A DNA stretch of 64,000 nt, from the NCBI GenBank assembly GCA_018398575.1, contig JAGTXZ010000019.1:806001-870000 (forward strand). The letters run 5' to 3'. The translations under genes were made by a program, and so were the position numbers. The notes under the pieces were generated by a model. That model ran no database searches, was not told where the DNA came from, and saw only the letters and a list, made by a program, of their open reading frames with translations. Positions within the stretch are counted from its first letter, which is position 1. Each line of letters opens with the position of its first letter. Source of the stretch: Ampelomyces quisqualis (taxonomy: Eukaryota > Ascomycota > Dothideomycetes > Pleosporales > Phaeosphaeriaceae). Positions 43,991 to 54,950 of the stretch are shown here, one piece after another.

Positions 43991-45020
43991 GGCAAGTACT
44001 ATACTACTATTCCTAGGCTTACACAATTTCTAGTATATCTTTACGTAGCTGCTTCTCTATTACATAAAAGTCTTCTAAGGCATTATATCCTTGATATTAA
44101 ACCTTATAGAACTATTGTTTTTGTTAAGTACTAAGCACTTTTTATAGTTTCTTAGTAAGAATTTAATCTATAATGTAAGTAGAGTTATTGTTTAGTGCTT
44201 AGGCGGTTAGTAGTCCTATTGTTATAATAATGTCTTCTGCTGCATCTATAACCTTGCTAGCTAATACTAGTAGTTAACTATATAAGTTAGTAGCTGTAGG
44301 TTCTAAGTAGACTACTAAGATAACTAGGTGTATCTTAAGGCGCAAAGGAAGGTCTAGGCAGAAAGTACCTTTACTAATTTTTTTAAGGACTTTAAAAGGT
44401 CTGTCTTTAACTACATCTAGAGCTAAGGCGTATAGGATCTAATATCTCTAATTAGTCTTACAGGTAAGCTTAAGGTAGGCAAGATCTCTAATAGTAATTA
44501 GCAAGTGTTGTTAGTTATAGTACACAGCTATGCAGGCCTAGGCTAGCTTAAGTGCCTCCTTAGCCTAATTTTATATATTGCAATAGTTGCGTAGAAATTG
44601 TTCTAACAACTTGTAATCAATTTTTACGTTATAAATTATTATCCTATCCCTAGAGTAAGTTCTATAGAGGAGTTTAAAAGGCAATTCTCTAGTAGTAAAG
44701 TTACAAGCAGTGTTAATAGCAAACTATACGTTAGGCAGTAGCTTATCTTAGCTAATTATTAGAGCGTTGTAATTGGCAATTATACATCTTAGAGTAATTT
44801 CTATAGTCTAGTTTATTTTCTTGCTTTGTCTATCTGCTTAGAGATAATAGGCAGTAGTTATAGCTAGGGTTATGCCTATTTTTTTAAAAAGAGCCTACTA
44901 GAATTTGGCTAAAAACTACCTATCTTAGTTAGAGATAATAACCTTAGGCAAACTCTACTTACATACAACGTAATCCTAGAATCTAATAGCCTAATAGTAA
45001 GTATTACCCTAGACCTCTTC

Positions 45021-45206
45021 CTAGTGTTTAAGATTGTTAGCTTTACCTCGCTTTCTAGATACGCCTAGAATAAGTTTAATAGCTTTAGTAGCTTTATTAG
45101 TAACAGTAAGAATATAGTTATAGCTATTAGAGGTAACAGAGAGACTAATAATAAAATCTATAGTAATAGCGTAGAAGAGAAGAAACAGATACTTAATAGG
45201 CTGCAT
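45021..45206 (-). pseudogene. Element C integrase core fragment
   Basis: A 61-codon open stretch. It matches the Gypsy integrase catalytic-core beginning (ITIDFIISL, then YNYILTVTNKATKAIKLI). The usual VTDK/VVDR-type position reads VTNK, an Asp-to-Asn change expected from a G-to-A event. Confidence 0.75.
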
Positions 45207-46748
45207 CTTACCTGCTAGCAGTTTTGTTAACAGCTAACATATATTGCACTAAGAGTATATTGCAATATACTCTATAGTATATTTGCGTAGGTTTAGTATA
45301 TAAATAGATGCTTACAGTTGTTTACATGTCTAAATAACTTCTAGATAGCCTACCTGGTTGTAAGCTAGCTTTAATACTTCCTAGTGTAAGGCTTAAGAGA
45401 CGCACAACCTTTCTTAGCTATCTGGTAACATTTAGTATATTAGACTAGTATCCAATTTAATTTAAAAGCTCTTGCAAGTAACTAGTAGTTGTAGCTCCTT
45501 ATTAGCCTAGTCTATAATGTTATAGTACACCTTTCGCAAAGCTAGGTCTAGAGGCAGAGCAGTTATAAGCTTGTTCTAGAAGTTATTACTTATTTATATA
45601 AGCTCTGCCTTGTATAATACATTAAGTAGGTAGGCTTCTATAGTAAAGCAAGCTATAGGTTTATAGATTACAAAGCTAGTTAGTTTCTATAGAGTTAATT
45701 ATAGGTTTGTGTTAAGGGCTTTTAGCCCTTCTTGCGTAAGAAGGCTCTACAAGAAATCTGCAGTTAGGCTTATTGCAATAGATTTGTTAATTCTAGCAAC
45801 AGTAGCTGTTATTATACTTTCCTCTATAGCTATAGTGTAAGAAGGCTAAGATAAAGTTTGTATACGAGACAACGCGTCTATATTCAAATAATCCTTGCTA
45901 GAAATGTATTAAATTTCTATTTAGCTGTAATATTAGGCAAGAAAAAGCTTCTAAGATTGCAATCTTTCTAATTGCTTACCTTGCACTAGGCCTTTATCTT
46001 TAAAAGCGCTAATAATAGCAGAATAGTCTATATAGACTAGAAATTTCTTATAATTAGTATATTAGAGTAGTTTTTAGAGTGCCTATATTAAGGCAGCTGT
46101 TTCTAGCTTAGTTGGCTAGTACCTTAACTCTGTAGAGGACAAAGTTTTAGATAAGTATAGAATAGAGCGCTCTACTAGGTTCTCTAGGTTAGTAAGGTTA
46201 AGCTAATGTACAGTATAGCTAAAACTGCGTTTGCAGCTCCTATCTACGTAGAAGATAAAAGGCTAGGAAAAATTAGAGTGCGCAAGTGTTAGAGAGGTAC
46301 AGAGCTAACTTTTAAGTTCTTTAAAAGCAGTTTTAGCTTTGTGCTTTTGTAAGCTATCTATAAAGTAGGCAAGTAGAGTAACCTCTGCGTATTAACGTTA
46401 CTTGTATCCCTTCCTAGAAGCGTCCTTTAAAGCCTGTGTCTTAAGTTAATTAAGAGGTATACAGATATCTAAGTAGTGTTTCACAAATTTCTAGTAGAAC
46501 TTAAAGAGCCTAACTGTGTATTTAAGCTATTACACTGTATAAGAGAACGTTATAGTACAGATAGCCTTAGTTTTCTCTTGCACTGTGCTAAGCCTAAGTT
46601 AGGACACATAATAGCTAAGGGCCTAAATTAATAGATAGCTAAAATAACACTTAGCTAAGAACAGAGTAACTCCCGCCCTTTTAAGTAAGATAAGCAACTA
46701 GTTAAAGTGTACTAAATAATCTTTTAGAGTACAGCTAAAGATAATAAT

Positions 46749-46760
46749 ATTATTAATGTA
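46749..46760 (-). other. Element C RT active-site box, mutated YINN
   Basis: Encodes YINN where Gypsy reverse transcriptases have YxDD. Both Asp codons GAT have become AAT, so catalysis would be lost. Confidence 0.8.
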
Positions 46761-48131
46761 GATTAGAATAAATTCCTAGAGATAGCAATTAAACAGTTGC
46801 TCTATGCAATATTAGAAGAAGCTAGGAGAACAGGCTAAACCTATAGTTAAGCTAAGGAACATCTTATAACCCTAGTAAGTAGTAACAAAAGTAGTTTTCT
46901 ATTAGTCTTTTTTTACAATATCTTGCTAGAAAAAGCTCTTAACAAAGTTAAGTAAAGAAAACACTACTGCTCTGCCTATAGCTAATAGAATAGTGTCTTA
47001 CTTTAGCAAGAGATAAGTATTAGAGATTAGGGCTTTGTTTACTTAGCGCATGTCTACTACTACCTAAGGTTTGTTATTTTTCTAGACTATAAAAGCTAGT
47101 AAGGCTACTAGGCTAAGAGAACCTAGTAGAACTTTTCTAATTTGTTTCTGTTTTGTAAGTAGGTTTAAGACCTTATTAATTACCTCTTTATTACGTTTTA
47201 ACTAACTATATAGTGCCTGTTTAAGCTTTAACAAGTTAAAGCTATTGTAGAATAGAATAGGCATCTTAATATTATCCTTAAAACGCCCTAGTTGTTTGCG
47301 CCATAGTAGCTAGTAATTTAACAGGATTTTTTGGATGCGCTTTTAGTAGTCCTAGCTAAACTTATTAGACATATCAGCCTCTTGCACTTTAATTTCCTTA
47401 TTAGAGGGTTTAATAACAAACAGGGAACCTGCTAGAGGTTTATTAGGATTACTGTTGTCTATTAGAATTAGCATCCCCTTAAAGAGGTAGTCTAGAAAGT
47501 AGAATATGTTAGCTTGTTATTAGAGTAGAATTGCTTGTTCTAGGTATCCTAGGATTTGCCCTTCGCAGATAGCTACGTTGCAAGAGCTAAGGTTGTTAAA
47601 CAGAGTGCAAGGTTTATTACTATTAACTACTTAACTTCTAGCTAACGCAAATATATTAGTTGCCAAATTAATAATTAGTTAAGAAGACATTAAATAACCT
47701 AATTTGCATAAAAGAATTTAGTAATATTTAACTTCTAGATAAACTTCTGTTTCTGCTAGCACAACATAGTTGCACTTAGCCTAAACTACTGTGCGCTTAC
47801 GTTAGAGTGTAAGAGTAGAATGTAGCTTAATATAATGCTTGTAAACATAAAGAGTAGAAAAACTACTAGAGACGTTGTTATACATAATACTAACTTTCTA
47901 TAGTTAGAGAATGTTGTTGCCTATAATGCAAAGTACTAGAAGATTATTAACAATATATACTGTCTTGTATAACTAGATAACTTCTCTATCTACTATATAG
48001 AGAACAACAGAAAAGTTATATACTACTTGTTTAGTATGCAAGGCAGTAGAACTAACGCTATTAATTCTTACAAACTGTTCCTTAGTAAGATTCTAGATAG
48101 TTACGCAGAAATAATAGCTTATTTTGGTGCG

Positions 48132-48356
48132 CTAGACAAGAGATACGCTAGCCCTAGTGTCTAGACAAAACTTAATTAGGACGTTATTAGGTGTGTGCAT
48201 GTAAGCCTTTGTAGGTTTATAGCAATTCTTAAAAGTAGTAATAAGAACTATATTAGTATTAGTACATTTGAGTGTATATTTAGTATTGTTGCAGGTAGAA
48301 ACTATTAACAGAGCTACTAGTATAAGCAATAATAGTAATAAGTTATAGGATAACAA
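48132..48356 (-). pseudogene. Element C retropepsin fragment, DTG to DTR
   Basis: A 74-codon open stretch ending in LDTRASVSLV. The catalytic DTG triad of retroviral-type aspartic proteases reads DTR (48153-48161), explained by GGG to AGG. Confidence 0.8.
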
Positions 48357-50346
48357 AAGAAAGTAATCTAATCTGCCTTATTTATAAATAGTAGAAATAG
48401 TAGAATTGGAGTTACAGCTGTCTATCTAGGACTCTGCTAGAAGTTTTCTAATTTAGTGCCTAAAATATTAGCACTATTACTCCTAAGAGCGCAATTAAGA
48501 TTAAAGTCTAAGTTGTGTACTAACTTACTATTAGTCAAATTTCTAAAGAAAGAGGATACTGCGTCCGCTAAGAAGGTTACGCGCTTCTAGAATTTTAGGT
48601 AAGTAGAGCATAGATTGTCTTAGTGCTTACTACTACAATACGTATATAGGTATTTAAGAGAGTAAGAGGCGTATGCTAGCGCAATAGTACGCAGAGTAAA
48701 AGCAGTTAGAGCGTTACTTTAGAGTATAATATAGTTAGTAGTTTTCTTAAGTAATAGAGTATTACAATTCTTATAGTTGCGTTTACAATCTTAGTCTTAA
48801 CGCAAGGCTTAATTCTGCACAAACTGTTTAGTAATAGACTTAAATTTGCGCTGCGCCTGCAATTGTTATCCTTTTTAGGCTTACTTACATAGATCCTTTT
48901 TCTAGTAACACTTGTTAACAAAGGTTTCTATAGTTATGTTAGCGCAGATAGAAACTAAGGCTATAAGAAGAGGGTTAAAGTTAGACTAGATTTTATAAAT
49001 TATTATAACTTTCTGTGCAATAAGGTTGTAGCTAGCGTTATAGAGTAAAGTCTGCTTCCTTATAATATAGTCCTACACTAACAGCTTAGCGCTAAACCTA
49101 TACTTTAGCGCGTTAGCCTCTTGCTTAGCGCTAATAATGTTGCGTTAGAAGCAATACTAAAGAGAGTTAATCTAAGCGTCTACACTAATTATTATGCGTT
49201 TGTGTTTAGGTTCTAATAGAAAAGCATACTACTTAAGAGCCTGTCTCTTTATATATAGTAGTAATACTTTAAGTACTCTTGCAAATCTATATTAGTTAAC
49301 GCGCAGACTAATCTACTGCGCGTATAGATAAACGCTAGTAGTGCTGTTAAAAGTCTCTATTTCCTCTAGCTTTAGCTAGCAGCTACTAACTAGTTCTAGC
49401 GCACAGGACTTAGTAAAACTATTCTAATATTAATAACAGTAACGTTGCTTGTTGTGTTATTAGGAATAGCGTCTGTAAAAAGAACAGTTAGTATCTAATA
49501 ATAATCTGCTTAATAAGAAGTTACTGCAATAGTAGCAAGCACGTATAGACTGCCTAGTATAAGCTACTTTAAGTATGCTGTGTTGCTAGAGTAGAAGCTA
49601 ATATCAAGACGCTAGAGTATTATAGCGTAAGTTGTAGCAACAATAGCAAGATAGAGGCATAGGTAGCAAAAATTTCCTCTAGATCTCTTTAGTCTTAGCT
49701 AAGCGTTGTTAGAAACTAGACCTAGTCTGCCTCTAGGCTCTTTAATGCAGAGGCGCGTCTAGTAGCAGGGCGTCTTTTGCTTCTTCTGTTAGTCCTCGCA
49801 TAAAGTAGTTTCTTTAGAAGTTAAGATTGTTAGGTCTTAGTCCTCTACTATCTAGATAGTTAGATGCTTGTTGTTAATTCTTCTTCTAGTACGTGCAGGA
49901 TATTAGGCAGCTTACTGCAGTAGCAGTAGCCTGCTAAGCCTTAGTAAAATTAACTAGCCCTTTAAAAGTTAGTAGAATAGTTCTATTAGCTTGTTATCTT
50001 ACTAGTTCTAGAATAATAAAGGTATTCTAATAGTACTAGTTATTTAAGTATCCTTAGAGTAGGTCTAGAAGTTACTCTTCTAGCCTATTTCTAGCAAAGG
50101 CAGTAGCTGCTATACTTAATAGAGGTAGATAAAGTTAAGGAGGTTAAAAGGTATATATGCAGGTAGAGTAGTTAGAGATTAGTTTTACTTTTAACTTAGG
50201 GGACTGTATCTAAGCTCTTAGGACTAGCTCTAGTTCTAAAAGTTAATTAGAAGCAGGTAGTTAACGTGCAGGTAGGAGTATAAGAGGCTAAAGAGAGAAG
50301 AGAGTTAGAGAGTATCTAAGAAAACAGAAAAAGGCAGAGCTGTTAA

Positions 50347-50645
50347 TGTAACAAGTACATGCAAACACATATTACATCTAATACCTTATAAAGGCTTAGT
50401 AACAGATTATGTAGAAAGCTAGTAGATTAGGACCAAAAGCGCTTTAACAGCGCTCTAACTCAGCTGCTACGCCTACTATAAATATAAGCCTATAGTATAG
50501 ATAGAGAACAAGTTTCTCTTGTCCTTCTGTACAAGACCTATAGGTGTATAGTTAATCTAGAATCTCTAATACAACACGCACTCCTATATGCCTCTAATAC
50601 GTATCCAATTTAATCCCAATAGCTGTACTTACCTGTGTTGTTACA
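50347..50645 (+). repeat. LTR of element A (5' LTR), 299 bp
   Basis: Starts TGTAACAAGTACATGC and ends TGTTACA, with TG...CA ends and inverted terminal TGTAACA/TGTTACA. It matches the reverse complement of the two LTRs of element B in length and sequence. Confidence 0.93.
50477..50484 (+). promoter_or_regulatory. LTR TATA box of element A
   Basis: TATAAATA located 33 bp before AAGTTTCTCTTGT (50510-50522). That spacing would put the transcript start, and hence the start of R, at or just before the self-complementary sequence. Confidence 0.6.
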
Positions 50646-50647
50646 TT

Positions 50648-50660
50648 ACAAGAGAAACTT
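50648..50660 (+). other. Putative self-primer binding site of element A
   Basis: ACAAGAGAAACTT, 2 nt after the LTR, is the exact reverse complement of AAGTTTCTCTTGT in the same LTR (50510-50522). This fits Tf1/sushi-type self-priming rather than tRNA priming; no tRNA-like TGG start is seen here. Confidence 0.65.
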
Positions 50661-52004
50661 TGTCCTACTAGTAATAGCATTTAGATAATATTGCTATTTA
50701 TTTTTAAAAAGATTGCGTCAAAACGTCTAGAACTCTATCTAAATTAGATCTGTTTGCAACCTTAAATCTATTAAACACAGTTAAGATCCCTTAGATCTCC
50801 TAGCAACCAAAGCCTTTAGGTTTAGATCTTCCTATTAACACAACAGTTAAGATTACTTTAGAAAAGTTGCGTTTAGCGCTACAATAGAAACTTAGAGACT
50901 ATTAATAACCTAGGAGTATTAGAGGCAACGCTAATAACTCCCCCTAAAAAACTAACCCTAGAAGCCTTTTTCTAAGACAACTCTGTATTAACTATAACAA
51001 CCTAGCAACAGAGTGCTAAAGCAAAAAAGACAAACACTAAGAAACCCCCTTAGCCTAGAGCTGCACTAAATCTAACCCTTACCTAAATAGAGGTTAATTA
51101 ATTATAACAAGATTTAAAACAAGCGTTAGCAGAAATTAATTCTTTTAAGAAAGGACTAACTCTATTAGTAGAACCAGATAAGCCTCTACCTACTACTAAA
51201 TTACTCTAGAACAATTCTGCACTCTGCTGTTTATTTAACAGCTTTATATCTAAGTACTTACATTGCTATAAAGGCTCTTACTAACTTTAACAATCTAAGA
51301 AAACGCCTAATATAAACAATCTTAGCAATAGAAAAGATCCTACCTTCTGCTAATAGCAGGCCTTAATCTAGGATTAACTTAAAATTAACTTAGATTACTA
51401 TTAGACTAAAAGATAACGCATAGCCTTAGTATAGGGCTACACTACAAGATTAGCTAAGGGCTATTTTAAGCTACAATATTTATTAGATACTAATTAAGAG
51501 TAATTCTAGAACGCTAAGCAAATAGTTAAGCTACTTAAGTTCTATTTTATTACAGGCAATAAGGTAGCTAAAAGCTATGCAGTGTTTAATTAATTGCAGA
51601 TAACAAAGAAGGAAACGTTTCCTCTGTTTAAAGCTAGGTTTTTAAGTTCTGTAGTTAAGGGACAAGTACTCTCTTTAGAGTAGTTTTACTACTTGTAGAC
51701 TAAGATTACGCTAGGGTTGCAAGCTCCTAACCTAGGATTTAGGCACTAATAGAAGAACTTATTTAATTAGATAGTAAAACACCTTACTGCATACAATATA
51801 GAGCAGAAGAACAACCCTACACTAAGTATAACACTAGCTGCTGCTAAGTTGCTAATTAGGTTAGCTCTATAACAGAATTTAGAGCCAAATTAGACTACTA
51901 CTACTACTAACGCTCTAACAAATTCTGCGCCAGCCTATTAATCTATAACAGTGCGTCTTCCTACAAAGACCTCTAAGCTAGAATAACAAAAGACCTCTAG
52001 TAGT

Positions 52005-52046
52005 TGTTACAATTGCAGTAAGCTAGAACACTACTTTAGTAACTGC
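52005..52046 (+). other. Element A gag CCHC zinc knuckle
   Basis: Encodes CYNCSKLEHYFSNC, an intact C-x2-C-x4-H-x4-C nucleic-acid-binding knuckle typical of the gag C-terminus. Confidence 0.85.
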
Positions 52047-53297
52047 ACAAAGCCTTATATGCGTTAGATTAAAGCTGTAAAAGTAGATAAGTATAAAGAT
52101 ACTTAAGAGCAACCTAATTAGAAGGTGTATTGTATAGGAAACAGAAGCGCTTAAGAGAACACTCCTTTCTAGGCCTAAGCTGTTATAATCTATTCTACCT
52201 TAACCTTTCTTATTTGTTTTGCAGTTTCTATTTCCTTATGCTTACGCTTCTTTACAACTAAGGCCTTAGCTTACACCTTAATACTCTTGTTAACACTAGT
52301 GCTTAAAGTTTCTTATTTTTAAATTTATAAATTGTTTTATCTATTTTTAAAGCCTTGCAGCAACCTATCTAGAAGCTTCTCTTCTAGGTTTAGGTACGCA
52401 GCTTTAAGGATTAGATTACTTCTTTAGTTACTTAATATATTTAACTACACTTAAATATTAATAGCTAAAAGATTTTAAACTGTCTATTCTTTATTCTTAA
52501 TCTTAGGTCTTAGGATTGTATACTTAGCCTCTAATAGTTAAGACAATTTAAGATTTAATTAGACACAGATAGGTTACAGTTTATTTAGCTATCTAAGTAC
52601 CCCTATTTATATAATTCTTTACCTCCTATTCTTACTATTCTATATTAAGCTATAGTGCTAGCTACTATCTATCTTAATGTGCAATAACGCAACGCTCTAT
52701 AGAAAAAAGAAGACTATTGTATCTAAAATAGTTCTTACTATTCCTCTTCTTCTATTTATTGTATTAAGGGATGCTTAAAGCTCCTATTAGCCTAAAAAAT
52801 CTTAGAGATTCCTTATACCCTAACTAAGTAAACCCGCTTAGAGTCTAAATCCCCTCTAAGCACCTGCATAGCTCTTATTTCTGCTAATGCATTTCACTTT
52901 ATTATAAAGAAGCCCTAGAACAAGTTCTTTATAACAAGCCTTTATAAAATTAATAGAATCTTTGCCTCTAAGGACAACGCAGACAATTAAAGCTAATTAG
53001 ATAAGAAATTACTTACCTGTTACTCCTAGTATTAGGATGTATTTAGCAAGTTAGCAGCTAATTAATTGCCTCCTTACTATCTGTATAATTACAAGATTAT
53101 TCTTAAAGAACTATTACTAAATGCGTTTAGTTCCTTATACAAGTAGAATTAAGAGAAGCTTAAAGCTACTAAGGCCTACGTTTAAGAACACTTTTAGAAG
53201 GGTTTTATTAAGGCTAGCCAAAGCCCTTTTGCTTTACCTATTCTTTGTATACGTAAACCAAATAGAGATATACGCATCTATATAAACTACTAGAAGA

Positions 53298-53302
53298 TTA
53301 AC
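53298..53302. repeat. Target-site duplication of element B, left
   Basis: TTAAC immediately before the element B LTR, repeated at 60399-60403. Removing element B and one copy rejoins the RT sequence of element A. Confidence 0.88.
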
Positions 53303-53601
53303 TGTAACAACGCAGGTAGGTACAGCTATTAGAATTAAATCAGATACGTATTAGAGGCATGTAGGAGTGCGTGTTGTATCAGAGATTCTAGATTAGCTAT
53401 ATACCTATAGGTCTTGTACAAAAGGACAAGAGAAACTTGTCCTCTATCTATACTATAGGCTTATATTTATAGTAGGCGTAGCAGCTGAGTTAGAGCGCTG
53501 TTAGAGCGCTTTTAGTCCTAATCTGCTAGCTCTCTACATGCTCTGTTACTAAGCCTTTATAAGGTATTAGATGTAACATGTATTTGCATGTGCTTGTTAT
53601 A
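53303..53601 (-). repeat. 3' LTR of element B, 299 bp
   Basis: Begins TGTAACAACGCAGG on the plus strand and ends TGTTATA (the expected TGTTACA with one C-to-T). By eye it differs from the 60100 copy only by transitions. Confidence 0.92.
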
Positions 53602-53604
53602 TTA

Positions 53605-53615
53605 CCCCCCTTCTT
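53605..53615 (-). other. Polypurine tract of element B
   Basis: Minus strand AAGAAGGGGGG, 3 nt from the 3' LTR, is the expected primer for plus-strand DNA synthesis. It fixes the element's orientation. Confidence 0.8.
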
Positions 53616-54029
53616 AAAATCAATAGTCTCTATTAATTGGGTCTGTATTAGTGTTGTTTTAGATACCTCTCCAAATTGTTATAAACTCTTATTTACCTTA
53701 AGTTTATTTTAGAATAACATAATATAGCTGTTTGTTGTTGTTTTAATTAGCGCGCTAGCGCGTTTAACGTTCTTAACTTTACCTTAAGCTTTTTAAGCAT
53801 ATATACAAGGCTAGCCCTCTAGTATACTGCTTCTTTACACTCTTCTTCTTACGTTTGTATACCTAAAGCTATCTAAGCCTTGTCCTTTCTTAATTACTAG
53901 CTAACTGTATAGTAGATACACACAATACCTATTCCTGTTCCTTCTAAGGCTTATCTCCTAGCCTATTAGGTTGTTTGCTTGCAGGCTGCAAGGGCTTTTA
54001 CCTGCAGCTATTTTAATATTAAGTTTAGA

Positions 54030-54640
54030 TTCTATTTAGACGTGTCTAAGAAGTGTGCTTATTGCACACTCTTAAATAAGAAGTGTTGCCTAGTTCTCCT
54101 ATATACAGGCTAGAAGTATAATAGCCTCTTTAGAGCCTTTAACTGCAGGTTTGCTGCCTTAGGTAGAGGCAAGTCTAACAAGGTAGTGTTAAAGCAAGAG
54201 GCTGCTGTTAAAGAAGCAGCGTTTTAGTTAGCTGCTATTGTGCAAGTAAGCACTACACAAGTAGCTAACATAAACAACGCTAACTTATTAGTTAGCGCTT
54301 ATTACTAGAGAGAGGAGCTAGCCAAAGAGGTTAGGGCAATAGCCAAAGAGGTTAGGTTGCTTAGGAGAAGCACAGCAGGGTTAACTAGTGTAGTCGCTTA
54401 GCTAGTAGATGTTATAATAGCATTAAGAGCTAATTAGTTAGCAGAGCAGGAGGAGGCGCAAAAGGCAGCGCAAGAGGCTAGTACTTGCAGCAAGCAGGGC
54501 TAGAATAGAAGACTACTAGGTAGTGCGTTAGTGTCTGCACCTAGAGATTTAGACAATTAAGAACGTTCTACTAGTAGCAACAACAGTCTACTGTTAGATC
54601 TAATAAAAGAGTAAGACTCCTATTATTAATAGCTGTTACT
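54030..54640 (+). pseudogene. Opposite-strand ORF relic in element B
   Basis: Antisense to gag-pol, between the chromodomain and the 3' LTR. One frame reads through about 200 codons broken only by TAG/TAA at positions compatible with lost Gln or Trp codons. It has a Cys cluster KKCAYCTLLNKKCC near the start, a charged helical repeat (ELAKEVRAIAKEVRLLRR) and an Ala/Glu-rich end (AEQEEAQKAAQEAST). The corresponding segment of element A (63215-63815) carries the same frame. Function unknown; the Cys cluster might bind zinc and nucleic acid. Confidence 0.6.
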
Positions 54641-54799
54641 TACTAGTGTAGTAGTTATAATATTAAGTTTAATTTTCCTAATATAATTGTCTTGCAATAC
54701 TATAAGATCTTTAACTCCTTTTTTTTATACTGTAATCTATTTGGCTAACGCTTGTAGAAGTCTTAGCTGTTTTAGATAGCGTTTATAGAACGCTTGCAA

Positions 54800-54950
54800 T
54801 ATGTGTAGAGCGCCTATAAAGTTTAAAGCATTGTACTAAGTAGAGTTAGAATTATAGCCTACCTATTTTACACAATACTTTAGGATAAAGCAGTATAGCT
54901 TGCTAGCTAGGATCTCTTTAACTTTTTATTCTTTAACGCTTTAAATTAGG
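54800..54950 (-). other. Element B chromodomain relic
   Basis: The minus strand corresponds to the 62920-63060 chromodomain of element A. Chromodomains at the integrase C-terminus bind histone marks and steer integration in chromoviruses. Confidence 0.65.

Larger units (their letters stand above)
44000..50346 (-). mobile_element. Element C: decayed chromodomain Gypsy retrotransposon, 5' LTR not found
   Basis: Read on the minus strand from about 50.3 kb downward: a possible gag zinc knuckle near 48,900; a retropepsin motif FCLDTRASVSLV (48132-48190); reverse transcriptase FILIYINNIIIFS (about 46720-46775) with later RAGVTL and LSTVQEKTKAI; an integrase core TIDFIISLSVTSNSYNYILT (within 45021-45206); an integrase C-terminal module ALDVVKDRPFKVLKKISKGT (about 44350-44430); and a degenerate chromodomain around 44030-44110. 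The order protease-RT-RNase H-integrase-chromodomain identifies a Ty3/Gypsy chromovirus. It abuts LTR A at 50347. I could not find its own LTRs, so it may be truncated. Confidence 0.75.
50347..53302 (+). mobile_element. Element A, 5' part: LTR, gag and start of pol (chromovirus)
   Basis: Begins with a 299-bp LTR (50347-50645). It continues with a decayed gag ending in an intact CCHC zinc knuckle (52005-52046), then protease/RT. It breaks off in the RT finger region at LPILCIRKPNRDIRIY (about 53220-53275) where element B inserted. The continuation is at 60399. Many TAG/TAA stops are present, so it is not functional. The LTR is preceded by GTTAA (50342-50346), the candidate 5-bp target duplication; its partner would lie beyond the window. 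Confidence 0.88.

Noticed and set aside
48706..48921. 71-codon minus-strand frame in element C as a separate gene
   Set aside because: It overlaps the gag zinc-knuckle region of element C in another frame; better explained as retroelement debris.
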